Assembly: GCA_024449915.1 (NCBI GenBank)
Contig: JAMZAV010001730.1
Span: forward strand, 15,001 to 79,000
Source of the DNA: Sweltsa coloradensis
Lineage: Eukaryota; Arthropoda; Insecta; Plecoptera; Chloroperlidae
DNA: 64,000 nt
Reading direction: 5' to 3'
Part shown: positions 34,320-45,297 of the stretch, one piece after another
How positions within the stretch are numbered: the first letter of the stretch is position 1
How the letters are laid out: every line of letters begins with the position of its first letter
Translations under genes and position numbers: made by a program
The notes under the pieces: model-generated
What the model saw: only the letters and a program-made list of their open reading frames with translations
The model's database searches: none
What the model was told of the DNA's origin: nothing

Positions 34320-35129
34320 TTGGATGAGCGTAGCGAGCGTAGCGAGCGAAGCGAAGATTCCATTTCACTACACTGGAGAAAAAAATCCGGAATGTTTTTT
34401 TTTTTTTTCTTTTTTTTTTTTTTTTTGTATTTTTGTCTGTTTGTTAGCACGATTCCGGCTAAACCGATACTCCGATTGCGATTAAATTTTATGGAGGTCT
34501 TCGAAATCTCTAAACTTAGAACTGCCACGTTTTTGAGCACAATCGAAAAAAAATTTCTCATGAAAATCGCAATTTTACGATTTTTTTCGATTTTTTAAAA
34601 ATTTCTTCGACTTACAACACCTACATGCTTTGTCCGATTGTAATGGTTTTTTCACAGAACCTTAATTTTATGAATTGATATATTCATGTAAAATTTGAGC
34701 GTTATCAAAAAAATATTTTTTACGAAAATCGCAATTTTACGACTTTTTTCAATTTTTAAAATTTCTCCAGCTATTAACACCTACATGCTTTATCCGATTG
34801 TAATGATTTTTATACAGAACCTTAATTTTATGAATTAATATATTCTTGTAAAATTTGTGCGCAATCGAATAATTATTTCTTATGAAAATTTCAATGTTAC
34901 GATTTTTTCCTTTTTTAAAATTACGATTAATTAAAAAAAAATTTAAGTTAATTTTTTATTAAATTTAATTTAATTTTTTATTAAATTTAATTTAATTTTA
35001 AAAATATCTTCAACTTAGTACCGGTAATGATTTTTTCACAGAACAACAGAAAATCCGCATAACACATGGCAGCTCAATGCACCAATTACGCTCATCCAAC
35101 AACGCGGCGGGACTTAAGCGTTTTCCTAG
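34320..35129 (+). mobile_element. Family 1 Helentron-like element, copy H
   Basis: Complete: TTGGATGAGCGTAGCGAGCG with an extra GTAGCGAGC repeat at the start, T tract, GGCTAAACCGATACTCCG, two full ~185-bp units, a GCTCATCCAACAACGCGG stem-loop and CTAG at 35126-35129, followed by T. Confidence 0.9.
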
Positions 35130-35336
35130 TTATATAATGATGGTGTTATACTTACGAAAAATTGATTCGAAAACATTTACTCCATAAGCTTTAGTCAGAA
35201 ATTTCAATTCTGGAATAAGAAACAGTACAAAATTAATAAATTAATAACTTTTCATGAGAAACGTAACAAGTTGTAACGAGCCAACCTTTGCATATGGTGT
35301 GACTGGGTGAGTATCTATGTTTAGGCTATGCATTTA

Positions 35337-36101
35337 TTGGATGAGCGTAGCGAGCGAAGCGAAGATTCCATTTTACTACACTGGAGAAAAATATCCGGAA
35401 TGTTTTTTTTTTCTTTTCTTTTCTTTTTTTTGTATTTTTGTGTGTTTGTTAACACGATTCCGGCTAAACCGATACTCCGATTGCGATGAAATTTTATGGA
35501 GACCTTCGAAATCTCTAAACTTAGAACTGCCACGTTTTTGAGCGCAATCGGGAAATTTTTTCTCATAAAAAATGCAATTTTACGATTTTTTTCGATTTTT
35601 ACAAAATTTCTTCGACTTATAACACCTACATGCTTTATCTGATTGTAATGATTTTTCACAGAACCTTAATTTTATGAATTAAAATATTCGTGTGAAATTT
35701 GAGCGTAATCGAAAAATTATTTCTCATGAAAATCAAAATTTTACGGGTTTTTTCTTTTCTAAAACAATTCTTTGACTTATAACACCTACATGCTTTATCT
35801 TATTGTAATGATTTTTTCACAGAACCTTAATTTCATGAATTAATATATTCGTGTTAAATTTGAGCGCAATCGAATAATTATTTCTTATACAAATTGCAAT
35901 TTTACGATTATTTTCTTTTAAAAAATTACGATTAATTAAAAAAATTAAGTTAATTTTTTATTTAATTTAAGTTAATTAAAAAAATCTTCGACTAAGTAAT
36001 GATTTTTTCACAGAACAACAGAAAATCCGCGTAACACATGGCATCTCAATGCACCATATACGCTCATCCAACAACGCGGCGGGACTTAAGCGTTTTCCTA
36101 G
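35337..36101 (+). mobile_element. Family 1 Helentron-like element, copy I
   Basis: Complete and similar to copy H, starting TTGGATGAGCGTAGCG and ending CTAG at 36098-36101. Copies H and I share the AACGCGGCGGGACTTAAGCGTT stem-loop form (also in copies A and K), which differs in its loop from the GCCTGAAAAA form. Confidence 0.9.
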
Positions 36102-36691
36102 TTACAATGTTTCCAAATATTTTGGCCAATAGTCAGGCAAATACTCTCTATTTTGGTGTTGCATCATTTGACAAGGCACTAAGAAGTGACTGCAACGCGG
36201 TCTACGTGAGCTATAGGCATTGTCGTAATGACAAGGACGTGTAGGACTGCTGAGACGAGAGATTTCTTCATGATAATTGTTTCCAAAGACTCGGACTCTG
36301 GTGACCTGGTCGAGAGTAATGAAATAAATTCGAGGTGGCAGCTCACTAGCTCTTCTCACTTAAAGTTGTCGCATTCGATCGACTGTTGTCACTTGCCATT
36401 GTCACTGTCGCTGTTACTGTCGCTGTCACTAATAGACCCCCAGGTGTCCAGGGAGTACCAATCGACATGACTATACCAGGGTACCGGGTTATTGGGTGAG
36501 CATTGTAAACACAATAATAATGTCTAAAGAGTCAGGGGATTAACCAGGCTTGTTAATACAGTGTGCACCCTTAAGTCGAACGATGTACCTAATTGACAAT
36601 CCCTAAGCATGTTTCTCAATATCGTGCTCTCAAACACGTTCGGTTCTGGCCAATAGATAACTTGAAGTTTCCCCTATTGATTTGGCTACTC
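36102..36691. other. No gene recognised
   Basis: Overlapping frames on both strands lack known motifs. A short CACTGTCGCTGTTACTGTCG repeat lies at 36402-36430. Confidence 0.35.
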
Positions 36692-36696
36692 CCCAC

Positions 36697-36859
36697 TGTT
36701 ATGTATCTTCTTACTTAATAATTACAATACTATTATGTCCGTAACAACTTACAACTCAACACCAGACCCACGCCATCTTGTCCACTCTCTCGCTCTCTTC
36801 CTCACTCAGCTCAGCCCTCCACTCCAACGCCACACCACACAGTTGCCAGCCTCATAACA
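36697..36859 (-). repeat. 3' LTR
   Basis: Matches 41167-41328 with few differences. The adjacent purine tract at 36860-36874 (minus sense) marks it as the 3' LTR. Confidence 0.85.
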
Positions 36860-37310
36860 CTCCTTCCCCCAAAAGTTTTAAGTAATGATACATTTTAAGT
36901 GCTAAAAAAATATATTATGAAAATAAAATTCTGAAAGTAATAGATGAAAAAAAGACACAAACATGACAAAAAGTTTGCGGCAATTACATACATGAGAACC
37001 CAATAATACACCTAAGAACAATGTTATTAACTACTTTTACCAGCTGGTCAATTTACATGGAACCCAGGCTACAAATCTAACCTCACAGGTACTTTCCTAA
37101 CCCTCTCTGAACGCCTCACAGACATACCCAACCCTGGGTCAGCAATATCTTTTGCCGTCTCTAAACAAATGGGTGTCTGAAATTGTTTTTAAATATCACT
37201 TTCCCTTACAGGCTTAGGTGTTACAGTCTTAGGTGTTAGAATAGAATAGAATAGTTATTAAAATGAAATTATTGGATATACACTGTTATTGTAAGAAACA
37301 CTTTTTTTAA

Positions 37311-38670
37311 TTGGATGAACGTAGCGAGCATAGCGAGCAAAGCGAAGATTCCATTTCACTACACTGGGGAAAAAAATCCGGAATGTTTTTTTTTCTGTTT
37401 GTATTTTTGTGTGTTTGTTAACACGATTCCAGCTAAACCAATACTCCAATTGTGATGAAATTTTATGGAGGCCTTCGAAATCTCTGAACTTAGAACTTCA
37501 CGGTTCAAAATATCGATCGAAAAATTATTTCTCATGAAAATCGCAATTTTACGATTTTTTTTTCGATTTAAAAAAAATTCTTCGACTTATAACACCTACA
37601 TGCTTTATCCGATTGTAATTATTTTTTCACAGAACTTTAATATTATGAATTAATATATTCGTGTGAAATTTGAGTGCAATCGATTTTTTTTTTAATGAAA
37701 ATCGTAATTTTACAATTTTTAACATTTTTAAAATATTCTTCGACTTTATAACACCGACATGCTTTATCCGATTATAATTATTTTTTTTCACGGAAATTAA
37801 CTTTTATAAATGAATATATTCGCGTGAAATTTGAGCGCAATCAAACACTCTTAATAATTGTAATTTTACGATTTTGCTATGATGCTGCGATAATGCCAAG
37901 GCTTTTACAATTTTTTTTTTAAAGTGAAAGGTGTTTTATATTAAAAAACAATACATCTAAACATTTACCAGACGGATTTTATAATTTTAGTTTTGTTTGA
38001 TACATATGATTTTTTGCCTTTGCTTTGTTGGAAAATGTATGTTTTTTGTAACAAATCTATATTTCCCATATTTTAATTAAAAGACTATTAATCTCATCAA
38101 AAAAGTGTCTTGTGAATTTGTCAGAATAAAACTTGTGAGCACAGTAAAGAAGAAATTATCCTTTTATCTTAAAAACTGTAGAAGAAATAGGAAAAAATGT
38201 TAGCAAATTTGCTAGAATAAAAGTTTTGAGATAATATCATTTAAAGATTATTAATGTTGTTTTTTGGTAAATTTGAGTATAATATATCCCAAAGGTTCAG
38301 TTTATTTATTTTACATGAATTCACTGGGCCTTTTTAACCTGTTAATCTAGGCTTCTTTAAAATTGACTAAAATTGTTATGAATTGTTGTCTATACAGCCC
38401 TAGATTAGGCCTAATATCAGTACTGGTAAGCCATTTTCCCATGCAGAATAGCATGCAGCGCTCAAGAAAAAATTGATTTAATGCTTTTTAGCATTATATC
38501 AGCATAAAATAAATTTATGTAGTCAATAAATAAAGAAGTAAACTTAAAAACAATAAAAACAATTATAATGCAAAATTGCTGGTTTTTCATACATTTCCAG
38601 TGAAACAACCCCTTAAACACTTACGCTCATCCAACAACGCGCTTAAAAAAGCGTTTGCGAAGCTTCCTAG
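37311..38670 (+). mobile_element. Family 1 Helentron-like element, copy J (long)
   Basis: TTGGATGAACGTAGCGAGC at the start and CTAG at 38667-38670. At 1,360 bp it is the longest copy; after two to three ~185-bp units it carries about 750 bp of extra AT-rich DNA (37870-38620) not seen in other copies. It is nested in the LTR retrotransposon. Confidence 0.75.
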
Positions 38671-38777
38671 TAGTGTTATTTCGACACTTCTAGTCGAGTG
38701 TCTTTTTCAAACTGAAGTTGAATAAAGGAACATTTCAACAATACAAATAAATATTAAAAATAACAAAAACGACCATG

Positions 38778-39055
38778 AAACTTGCATGCCAACAAATTCT
38801 GATAAACATAAAATTAAACATTGCAGAAACAAATGATGTACAAATAAGAGGTGAGGACAAGAACAAACACCAAATCGTCAAAAACATCAAGTTTAAGATA
38901 TCAATGCATTAGTCCATATTTTTGGTCAAAATTTTTTTTTCAACAAAATCTGATAAACATAAAATTAAACTTTGCATAAACAAAATATGTACAAAACAAT
39001 CGGTGAGGACAAGAACATAAACACCAAATCGTCAACACATCAAATTTAAGGCAAC
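38778..39055. repeat. Tandem duplication within the LTR element
   Basis: A segment with CTGATAAACATAAAATTAAAC, GGTGAGGACAAGAAC and CACCAAATCGTCAA appears at 38795-38900 and again at 38945-39050. Confidence 0.7.
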
Positions 39056-39064
39056 AATGTGGGG

Positions 39065-39719
39065 CACTGGCCACCCCGTAATGAAGACGTGTGAACTGAA
39101 ATAAGCCCAGATGTGAATTTACTGTTAGAATCTCCTTGGCCTCTTCTGAGTGGTAAACATTGGCCAAATCAAAGCAGGAAAATACTTTTCCGACGGCAAT
39201 AGTTGCAAATAAATCCTCAATCTTTGGTAAAGGGTAATGCTCGGTGACTAAAGCTCGGTTTACCGTTATCCACACACAAGCGGATTGTCCCTTTTCCATT
39301 TTGGAACTACCACCAACAGGGATGCCCATTTGCTGTGCTTGACTGGAGTCAACACCCCACGACTCTTCACTAAAGAACTTATTTTAGCCTTAACTGGTTT
39401 TAACAAAGCATAAAGGCACCGAGTACGGCTTGTGAAATACAGGTATAGCACCCTCTTTTAACGCAATAACAGCTTCAAAGCCTTCTATACAAGAAGCCCT
39501 ATCTTTACCTACCCACTTGTCTTGAAGGTCTTTCACCTCCTCCACAGCCGACTTCACCTTTGCTGCTTTTACAAAATGGCTGATTGCATACAGGTTTTCT
39601 CTCCAATCTGGGATTAACTTATCTATCCAAGGTCTACCCATCAGAGTTGAGAATCCTGTCGTATCCGCCACAACTAACTTTAAATCGTGTTCAACCTGAC
39701 CTTGGTCTTTGACACTCAC
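39065..39719 (-). pseudogene. pol fragment: protease C-terminus to reverse transcriptase N-terminus
   Basis: Two overlapping frames encode LKLVVADTTGFSTLMGRPWIDKL (end of the protease region), then VIALKEGAIPVFHKPYSVPL, and then VNRALVTEHYPLPKIEDLFATIAVGKVFSCFDLANVY and LFQFTRLHYGVASAP. These are the first reverse-transcriptase blocks of Ty3-type elements. The segment between block A (FDLANVY) and THLGLF-like text is shortened, and the YxDD catalytic block and everything beyond are missing. Confidence 0.8.
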
Positions 39720-39779
39720 CTTAATTTTCCCCTTTACATCAAGTCGCTCACCTAAGACTAACCTTAGCTTAAGATAAAG

Positions 39780-40150
39780 TTTTTACACAGAATGTCAGGA
39801 AACAATTGGCGACACAATTAATCAGAAATTATGGAACTCGCTGAGCCAGTATCAACCTCCATTTTAAAATCCTGACCATTCACTGATACCGTGATCTCCA
39901 GTGGTTCATCAAGTTTATTCACAATTTGTATTTACCTTGTTACTCGTGACTTCTGTGACCCTTTTGACCTTGGTTTTACACACTCTTGAAGTGTGACCCA
40001 CTTTCTGGCATACAAAACACTTCCAGTCCTTTTCCGGACATGATTCTTTAGAATGTGGACGACCACAACGATGACACAATACCTTTGACTTGGACGGTAC
40101 CTCTTTGCTTTTCCCGCGATTTTTCTTGACTTCACTAGACTTCACGTTAC
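39780..40150 (-). pseudogene. Nucleocapsid zinc knuckles and aspartic protease active site
   Basis: A 76-codon frame has two CCHC-type knuckles, CHRCGRPHSKESC (CX2CX3HX4C, RNA binding) and CFVCQKVGHTSRVC. Downstream in a second frame, MEVDTGSASSII at about 39830-39866 contains the DTGSA protease site. The frame break between them inactivates the copy. Confidence 0.75.
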
Positions 40151-40799
40151 TGCTACTCCATTTAAACTGATCTCGCGCTTATTTTTCCCCTTTTACTTTA
40201 TGAACATCGGCACTTGGTTGCAGAATCATAGCATTTGAAGCAATCATTTCAAAACTTCGGGCTAGGGCACAAGTCTTTTCAAAAGTTAAATTTTCTTTAA
40301 CAGCTGTTTTGGAAAACCTTTATCACACACCCCACACACAAATTTATCGCGTAGAGATTTGTCCACTGACGCCGGGAACTTGCATGAATTTGAAATGTGA
40401 CTCAGCTCAATGAAATACTTGCACATACTTTCATTATCCTGTTGCACTTTCTGATGAAACTTAAATCGCTCCAGGATTATGGATTTCTCTGGTGCATTAA
40501 TGTTCTTTTAACTTCGTCACTAACACACCAAACGGCTTTGCCTTTGGTTTTTCTGGCACGCACAGCCTTTTTAATAAGTGGTAGGTGCCCGACCCAATCA
40601 GGGTTATGAGAAGATCCACTTTTTCCTCCTCCGCTACTTTATTTACACTCAAATAGCTTTCCAGACGCTCAAGATAATCTTCGAAGTCGTCTTTGGACTT
40701 GTCAAACTCCGAAATCCTCCCTAGTACCCTATTGGCAGACATTATAGGGCTAGGCAACACGGGACCTTTGTTACTCATCACATGGACCTCGATTCCCAC
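40150..40799 (-). pseudogene. gag capsid region
   Basis: Starts near 40799 with MGIEVHVMSNKGPV and continues through FDKSKDDFEDYLERLESYLSVN. After a frameshift at about 40500 it reads ILERFKFHQKVQQDNESMCKYFIELSH and KSLRDKFVCG, the typical capsid motifs of Ty3-type gag. At least two frame breaks are present. Confidence 0.75.
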
Positions 40800-41166
40800 T
40801 AGGGCCTAGACTAGGCTTAACACAAGAGAACTGGTCGATTTCCTTGGCCTCTTGACAAAAGTTTGACAACTTGACACTTGATTAAGCCTAGGCCTAATCT
40901 ACTTTACTTTCAGGCAGACTAAAATGCACGTGGATCACTCCAACTGCCCCACATAACCTCTCTTACCGCCATTCAGGGCCTCCCCTTCGCGATAATGGAC
41001 TCTTCTTCACGTCATGGACCTCCCCTTCTCGATAATAGACTCGCCCGAATTTTAACTTTGTTCTAGGCGTCATGCATTGTCCCTTTTCTTGACACAACAC
41101 AATACTTTTCCCTACACTGTTCACTGTCATTATTACGCGCAAATCGATCTCAACCACCGTCGCCAC

Positions 41167-41328
41167 TGTTATGTATCTTCTTTATTAATAATTGCAATAC
41201 TATTATGTCCGTTACAACTTAACAACTCAACACCAGACCCACGCCATCTTGTCCACTCTCTCGCTCTCTTCCTCCACGCTCAGCCCTCCACTCCAACGCC
41301 ACACCACACAGTTGCCGACCTCACAACA
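41167..41328 (-). repeat. 5' LTR
   Basis: The upstream LTR on the minus strand, adjoining the primer-binding-site-like sequence at 41154-41166. It shows small indels relative to 36697-36859. Confidence 0.85.
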
Positions 41329-41333
41329 CCCAC

Positions 41334-41851
41334 AAACCTACTTAGGTACTAACATCTATTGCCAGGCCCTAAAACTATTATCTATGACAATATTCAGAGT
41401 GTTTACAGATCTGGCGAAGTCATAGTAATTGTTTTTGTTCTGTGAATTTCCTTATTTATCCTATACTAAAACTCTCCAAATCGAATACATAATTTTAATA
41501 AAATAGCGGGTCAATCCCACGAACCCCCATTCGAATGTGCTTTTACTCCAAATCATAACGTTGAGGTTTTAAATTAGTTCACTTATTTTCCCAATGAGCC
41601 AAATTTACATCCAGAAATTGCAAGGGTTTACTTCTGAAAAACTCAGGGATTAAGTAAACACAAATGAAGTTATACTTTTTTTATTTTGTTTGCTGTATTT
41701 ATGTTGTGTTGCTCAACTTGATGTTTTAATATATTATATGGTATGTGAAACATTTGTATTATTTAAAATGAAAAATAAAAGAAACGAACAAAACTGTAAA
41801 AAAATCTACACGATCTCTATTAGCCTTTGCATTAAGCTCTTATCCTTTATA
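41334..41851. other. No gene recognised
   Basis: AT-rich DNA between the LTR element and the family 3 elements. No motif found. Confidence 0.4.
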
Positions 41852-41998
41852 ATGCAACCCGCCTAGGTGGTATGTACGTGTGTGCAAAATTTCTGGTCGA
41901 TCAGAGAAACGGTGGGACCTGTATCGAAGCAGTAACAGAAAAAAAACCGACATTCGAGCCATAAGAGTCAAGTGGAGACGCTCGCTACACTCGCTCAA
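41852..41998 (-). mobile_element. Family 3 Helentron-like fragment (5' end)
   Basis: On the minus strand it starts TTGAGCGAGTGTAGCGAGCG and runs through GACTCTTATGGCTCG and the GATCGACC motif to GGCGGGTTGC, where it is truncated. It lies 17 bp from a larger family 3 element. Confidence 0.75.
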
Positions 41999-42015
41999 AA
42001 AATACACTAGGAAAA

Positions 42016-43123
42016 CGCTCAGTTGGACGCGTTGTTGAGCGAGCACCGGTACGTGCAACATGACCCGAGTACGACATTCCCATAAGGCTTACCACACAGT
42101 GTAGGCCTAACTGGATATTGACATTGTACACTATATACTATTCCAACTTCTTTGCATTGTTGAGCGAGCGAAGCGAGCGTCTCCACTTGACTCTTATGGC
42201 TCGAATGTCTGTTTTTTTTTTTTTTTTTTTCTGTTACTGCTTCGATACAGGTCGCACCGTTTCTCTGATCGACCTGAAATTTTTTACACATGTACATACC
42301 ACCTAGGCGGGTTGCTGTATAGTTTTTGAACAAAATCCGATCGTTGGTTATAAAAAATAATAAAAAAAAAAAAAAAAAAAAAAAAAATGTTCCGATCGTT
42401 ATTAAATTTTGCAGGGTTAATAAATGCACCATTTTCTCCTATTTTCCAAATTTTCAGCTAAATCGGTCAAGACGTTAAAGACTTATTGGTAATCATAATT
42501 CGAAAAATGATGCTTAAAAATGAAGGAGGCAGTGAAGATACAAAGATACACTTTAGAAGGCATGACGTGAATTAGTACAATGCAAAGATGTTGGAATAGT
42601 ATACAGTGTACAATGTCAATATCCAGTTAGGCCTACACTGTGTGGTGGGCCTTATGGGAATGTCGTACTCGGGTCATGTTGCACGTACCGGTGCTCGCTC
42701 AACAACGCGTCCAACTGAGCGTTTTCCTAGTACTTATTCACGTCATGCCTTCTAAAGTGTATCTTTGTATCTTCACTGCCTCCTTCATTTTTTAACATCA
42801 TTTTTCGAAATATGATTACCAATAAGTCTTTAAGGTCTTGACCGATTTAGCTGAAAATTTGGAAAATAGGAGAGAATGTTGTACTTATTGACCCTGAAAA
42901 CTTTCATAACGATTGGAACAATTTTTTTTTCTTTTTTTATAACCAACGATCGGTTTTTGTTCATAAACTATACAGCAACCCGCCTTGGTGGTATGTACAT
43001 GTGTAAAAAATTTCAGGTCGATCAGAGAAACGGTGCAACCTGTATCGAAGCAGTAACAGAAAAAAAAAACAGACATTCGAGCCATAAGAGTCAAGTGGAG
43101 ACGCTCGCTACGCTCGCTCAATT
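42016..43123 (-). mobile_element. Family 3 element interrupted by a sister copy
   Basis: The minus-strand element begins at 43123 (TTGAGCGAGCGTAGCG) and ends at CTAG (42016) with the AACGC...GCGTT stem-loop. Positions 42163-42730 are a complete plus-strand copy of the same family. Joining 42162 to 42731 restores the sequence seen uninterrupted inside the inserted copy at about 42575-42595, with no duplication beyond at most one base. Confidence 0.85.
42163..42730 (+). mobile_element. Family 3 Helentron-like element (inserted copy)
   Basis: Starts TTGAGCGAGCGAAGCGAGCG and ends GTTTTCCTAG, followed by T. Long T and A homopolymers lie at about 42210-42228 and 42361-42387. Open frames on both strands here follow the repeat and are not genes. 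Confidence 0.85.
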
Positions 43124-43328
43124 ACAACAAATACAATGAGTGCTCAAAAGTAAACGCGATAATTTCAAGTAAACAATAGCTTCAAAGTAAAGTTTAACGG
43201 TTAAGAAGACTAAGATATAGAGTTGATTGTTTTTCAGTTAATACTTACTTAGTGGAAAAACATCTTTGTCAGGAACTGCAACAAAATGAGAAAAATATGT
43301 TGTAATTAGTCAATATAAAAAAAAAATC

Positions 43329-43560
43329 TCACACATGTGCTAGATTAGCACCCAGGACCTTCTTCATTTAAAACAGCAGCTTACGAGTCACACAACACAC
43401 ATAATTGCCTGTTTCTAGAGCCAGTAGGTTTTGAAATTTAGAAGTTAACAATCTAACACACGTGCTGGATTAGCACTCGGGACCTTCTGCATTTCAAGCA
43501 GCAACTAACAAGCCACATAACATACATGATTCCCTTTTTCTAGAATCAGTATTTGTTTTT
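43329..43560 (-). repeat. Tandem pair of tRNA-like units
   Basis: Two ~120-bp direct copies each have, on the minus strand, a CTGCTT-AAATG-CAG-like anticodon arm and a GGTCCCGAGTGCTAATCC word in B-box position. They appear to be duplicated, degraded SINE heads. Confidence 0.45.
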
Positions 43561-45297
43561 GTCGCATATCTATATTTTGACTTTCACATACATTTTTATA
43601 ATCCCATTTTCGTCTGCTGTTTCGCGATAGGAAAAATAAATTATTTATGAATGCAGAAATTATGTGAAGAAATATTTGTAATGGAAATTTTGATTATAAA
43701 GAAAATTGCGTTGTTGTGCACAGCCAATGGTTGGGTTTTGTAAGTGAAAGTCTCTAGAGGAATGGCACTTGAAATCCATTTTGCTGGCTACAACCAAATA
43801 AATTCGGGACTTTTTCTAAGTCTATGCACCAAAATTATATAAAAAATCTACCACAAGTAGTAATTTTTGCCTCAAGTTCGCCTTTAATATATTATTAATA
43901 CACTTGGCTTGACGTGAAACGTAAAGTGAGTTGCTTTACTGTACACTGAAATGGAATATCTGTCTCTTTTATCGCTATTGCGAATATCTACTGTCTCTAC
44001 CTATTTCTAACCATTCGATGTAATATATTATTTAATCTTGTATTGCTTTTGAAGGAAACCCAGTGTGAAGTAAAAGAATGGAATACTGATAACGAAGTTG
44101 AAGTTAGAGGAGTTGTTTCAAATTTCAATGACCTTTCATAGATATCGGAATAATTAACCATTAAAGTGGAAGATAAGCAAAGCTCTGATTCGGGGGGTCC
44201 TGGTTTCATATCCTGTCGAGACCGACAATCCTGACTGACATTTTTTTCCTCAGTCGTTAATGCGAATGTTAGGGATTGAATCCTCTCAAACAGCTTAGGA
44301 CATCCCTTCACAATTGTCCTAACTCCAATATACCTCGATTTGTATGGTCGGGGAACACTTCCGTAGGTGGAAAAATGTGGAATGTCGGAAATTCGGGTTC
44401 AAGCCCCGGTCGGGGTGACTTTTATAAATTTCTTAATTGTATCCAATATACCTAGTTAAGACACCAAGAGAGGCATGCATTGAACCCTGACAGGTTAAGT
44501 AAGTCTAGGTAAGGTCTAAGTAATATTTAGGGCAATATGCAATGCAGTTACTCACAAAACAAACTGGCAATCTCAGAATGAGCCACTCTTGTGGTTTGTC
44601 CCATACGACGAGCTGAAACAGTCCGTTAAACATATTATTGCTTCCCTGATGTTACACCGAATATATGGATAAGGCAAACTTGAATAATTGTATTTTAAAT
44701 GCCCATTTAAAAATCACTACATCTCCAAATAAAATAATAAACCTTTGATATTTATCCGAAACATTTTAAACTTGGCAAATTATGTACAGCATTATTTTTT
44801 CCATATTTTCCCCTCTCACCAATGACTAAAACAATGTTTTTGTTTTAATATAACGCTCTAATACATTGTATTAACAACGTTTTACATTTTCCGGCACGTT
44901 GATGGTATTCGTACCAACCTTAGAAAAAATCGTAGAAGTTCACAAACGTCGGCTACACATTTTAAAATATCTTAATGCATAGTCTTACATTGTAAGCTGT
45001 CATAAAAATATCAGCCTTTTAAATCGTTTACTTTTTAGACATTTTAGCACCCAATAATGTCCTTTAAAGTAGCAATTGTGGAACTATGCATTAACCAAAA
45101 AATAAAACAACGAATTTGTTCCTGAACACCACGTATTCCCGAACAAACAATCAATCATTAAAAATGTCAATAAATCATCATAATTATAATTTTATTTCAT
45201 GAACATTCATTTAAAAGACAAATTAAATGTCAAAACATATCAACAATGTAATTATGTGATTTTAGCACTCCTATTATATGGACTTGCTTAATATTGT
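43561..45297. other. No gene recognised; one tRNA-like 3' half
   Basis: The minus-strand frame at 43997-44311 has no known motif. At 44378-44425, GGAATGTCGGAAATTCGGG then GTTCAAGCCCCGG resembles the variable loop and B box of the SINE seen at 21861, with similar text downstream. Confidence 0.35.

Larger units (their letters stand above)
36697..41328 (-). mobile_element. Deleted Ty3/gypsy-type LTR retrotransposon
   Basis: Two ~162-bp direct repeats (36697-36859 and 41167-41328) begin TGTTATG and end with CATAACA or CACAACA, and CCCAC is duplicated outside them (36692-36696, 41329-41333). On the minus strand a primer-binding-site-like TGGCGACGGTGG follows the upstream LTR by one base, and a purine tract TTTTGGGGGAAGGAG immediately precedes the downstream LTR. 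Order gag, zinc knuckles, protease, reverse transcriptase fits Ty3-type elements. RNase H and integrase are gone, and Helentron copy J occupies part of the region. Confidence 0.85.

Noticed and set aside
34304..34598. Opposed frames starting at a Helentron 5' end (also at 15865, 35317, 37258)
   Set aside because: Equivalent frames recur in each family 1 copy with poly-Lys or poly-Phe from homopolymers; they are repeat shadows.
42019..43139. Several 60-140-codon frames on both strands
   Set aside because: They read through family 3 element copies, including poly-A/poly-T tracts; the same text recurs as repeat DNA.
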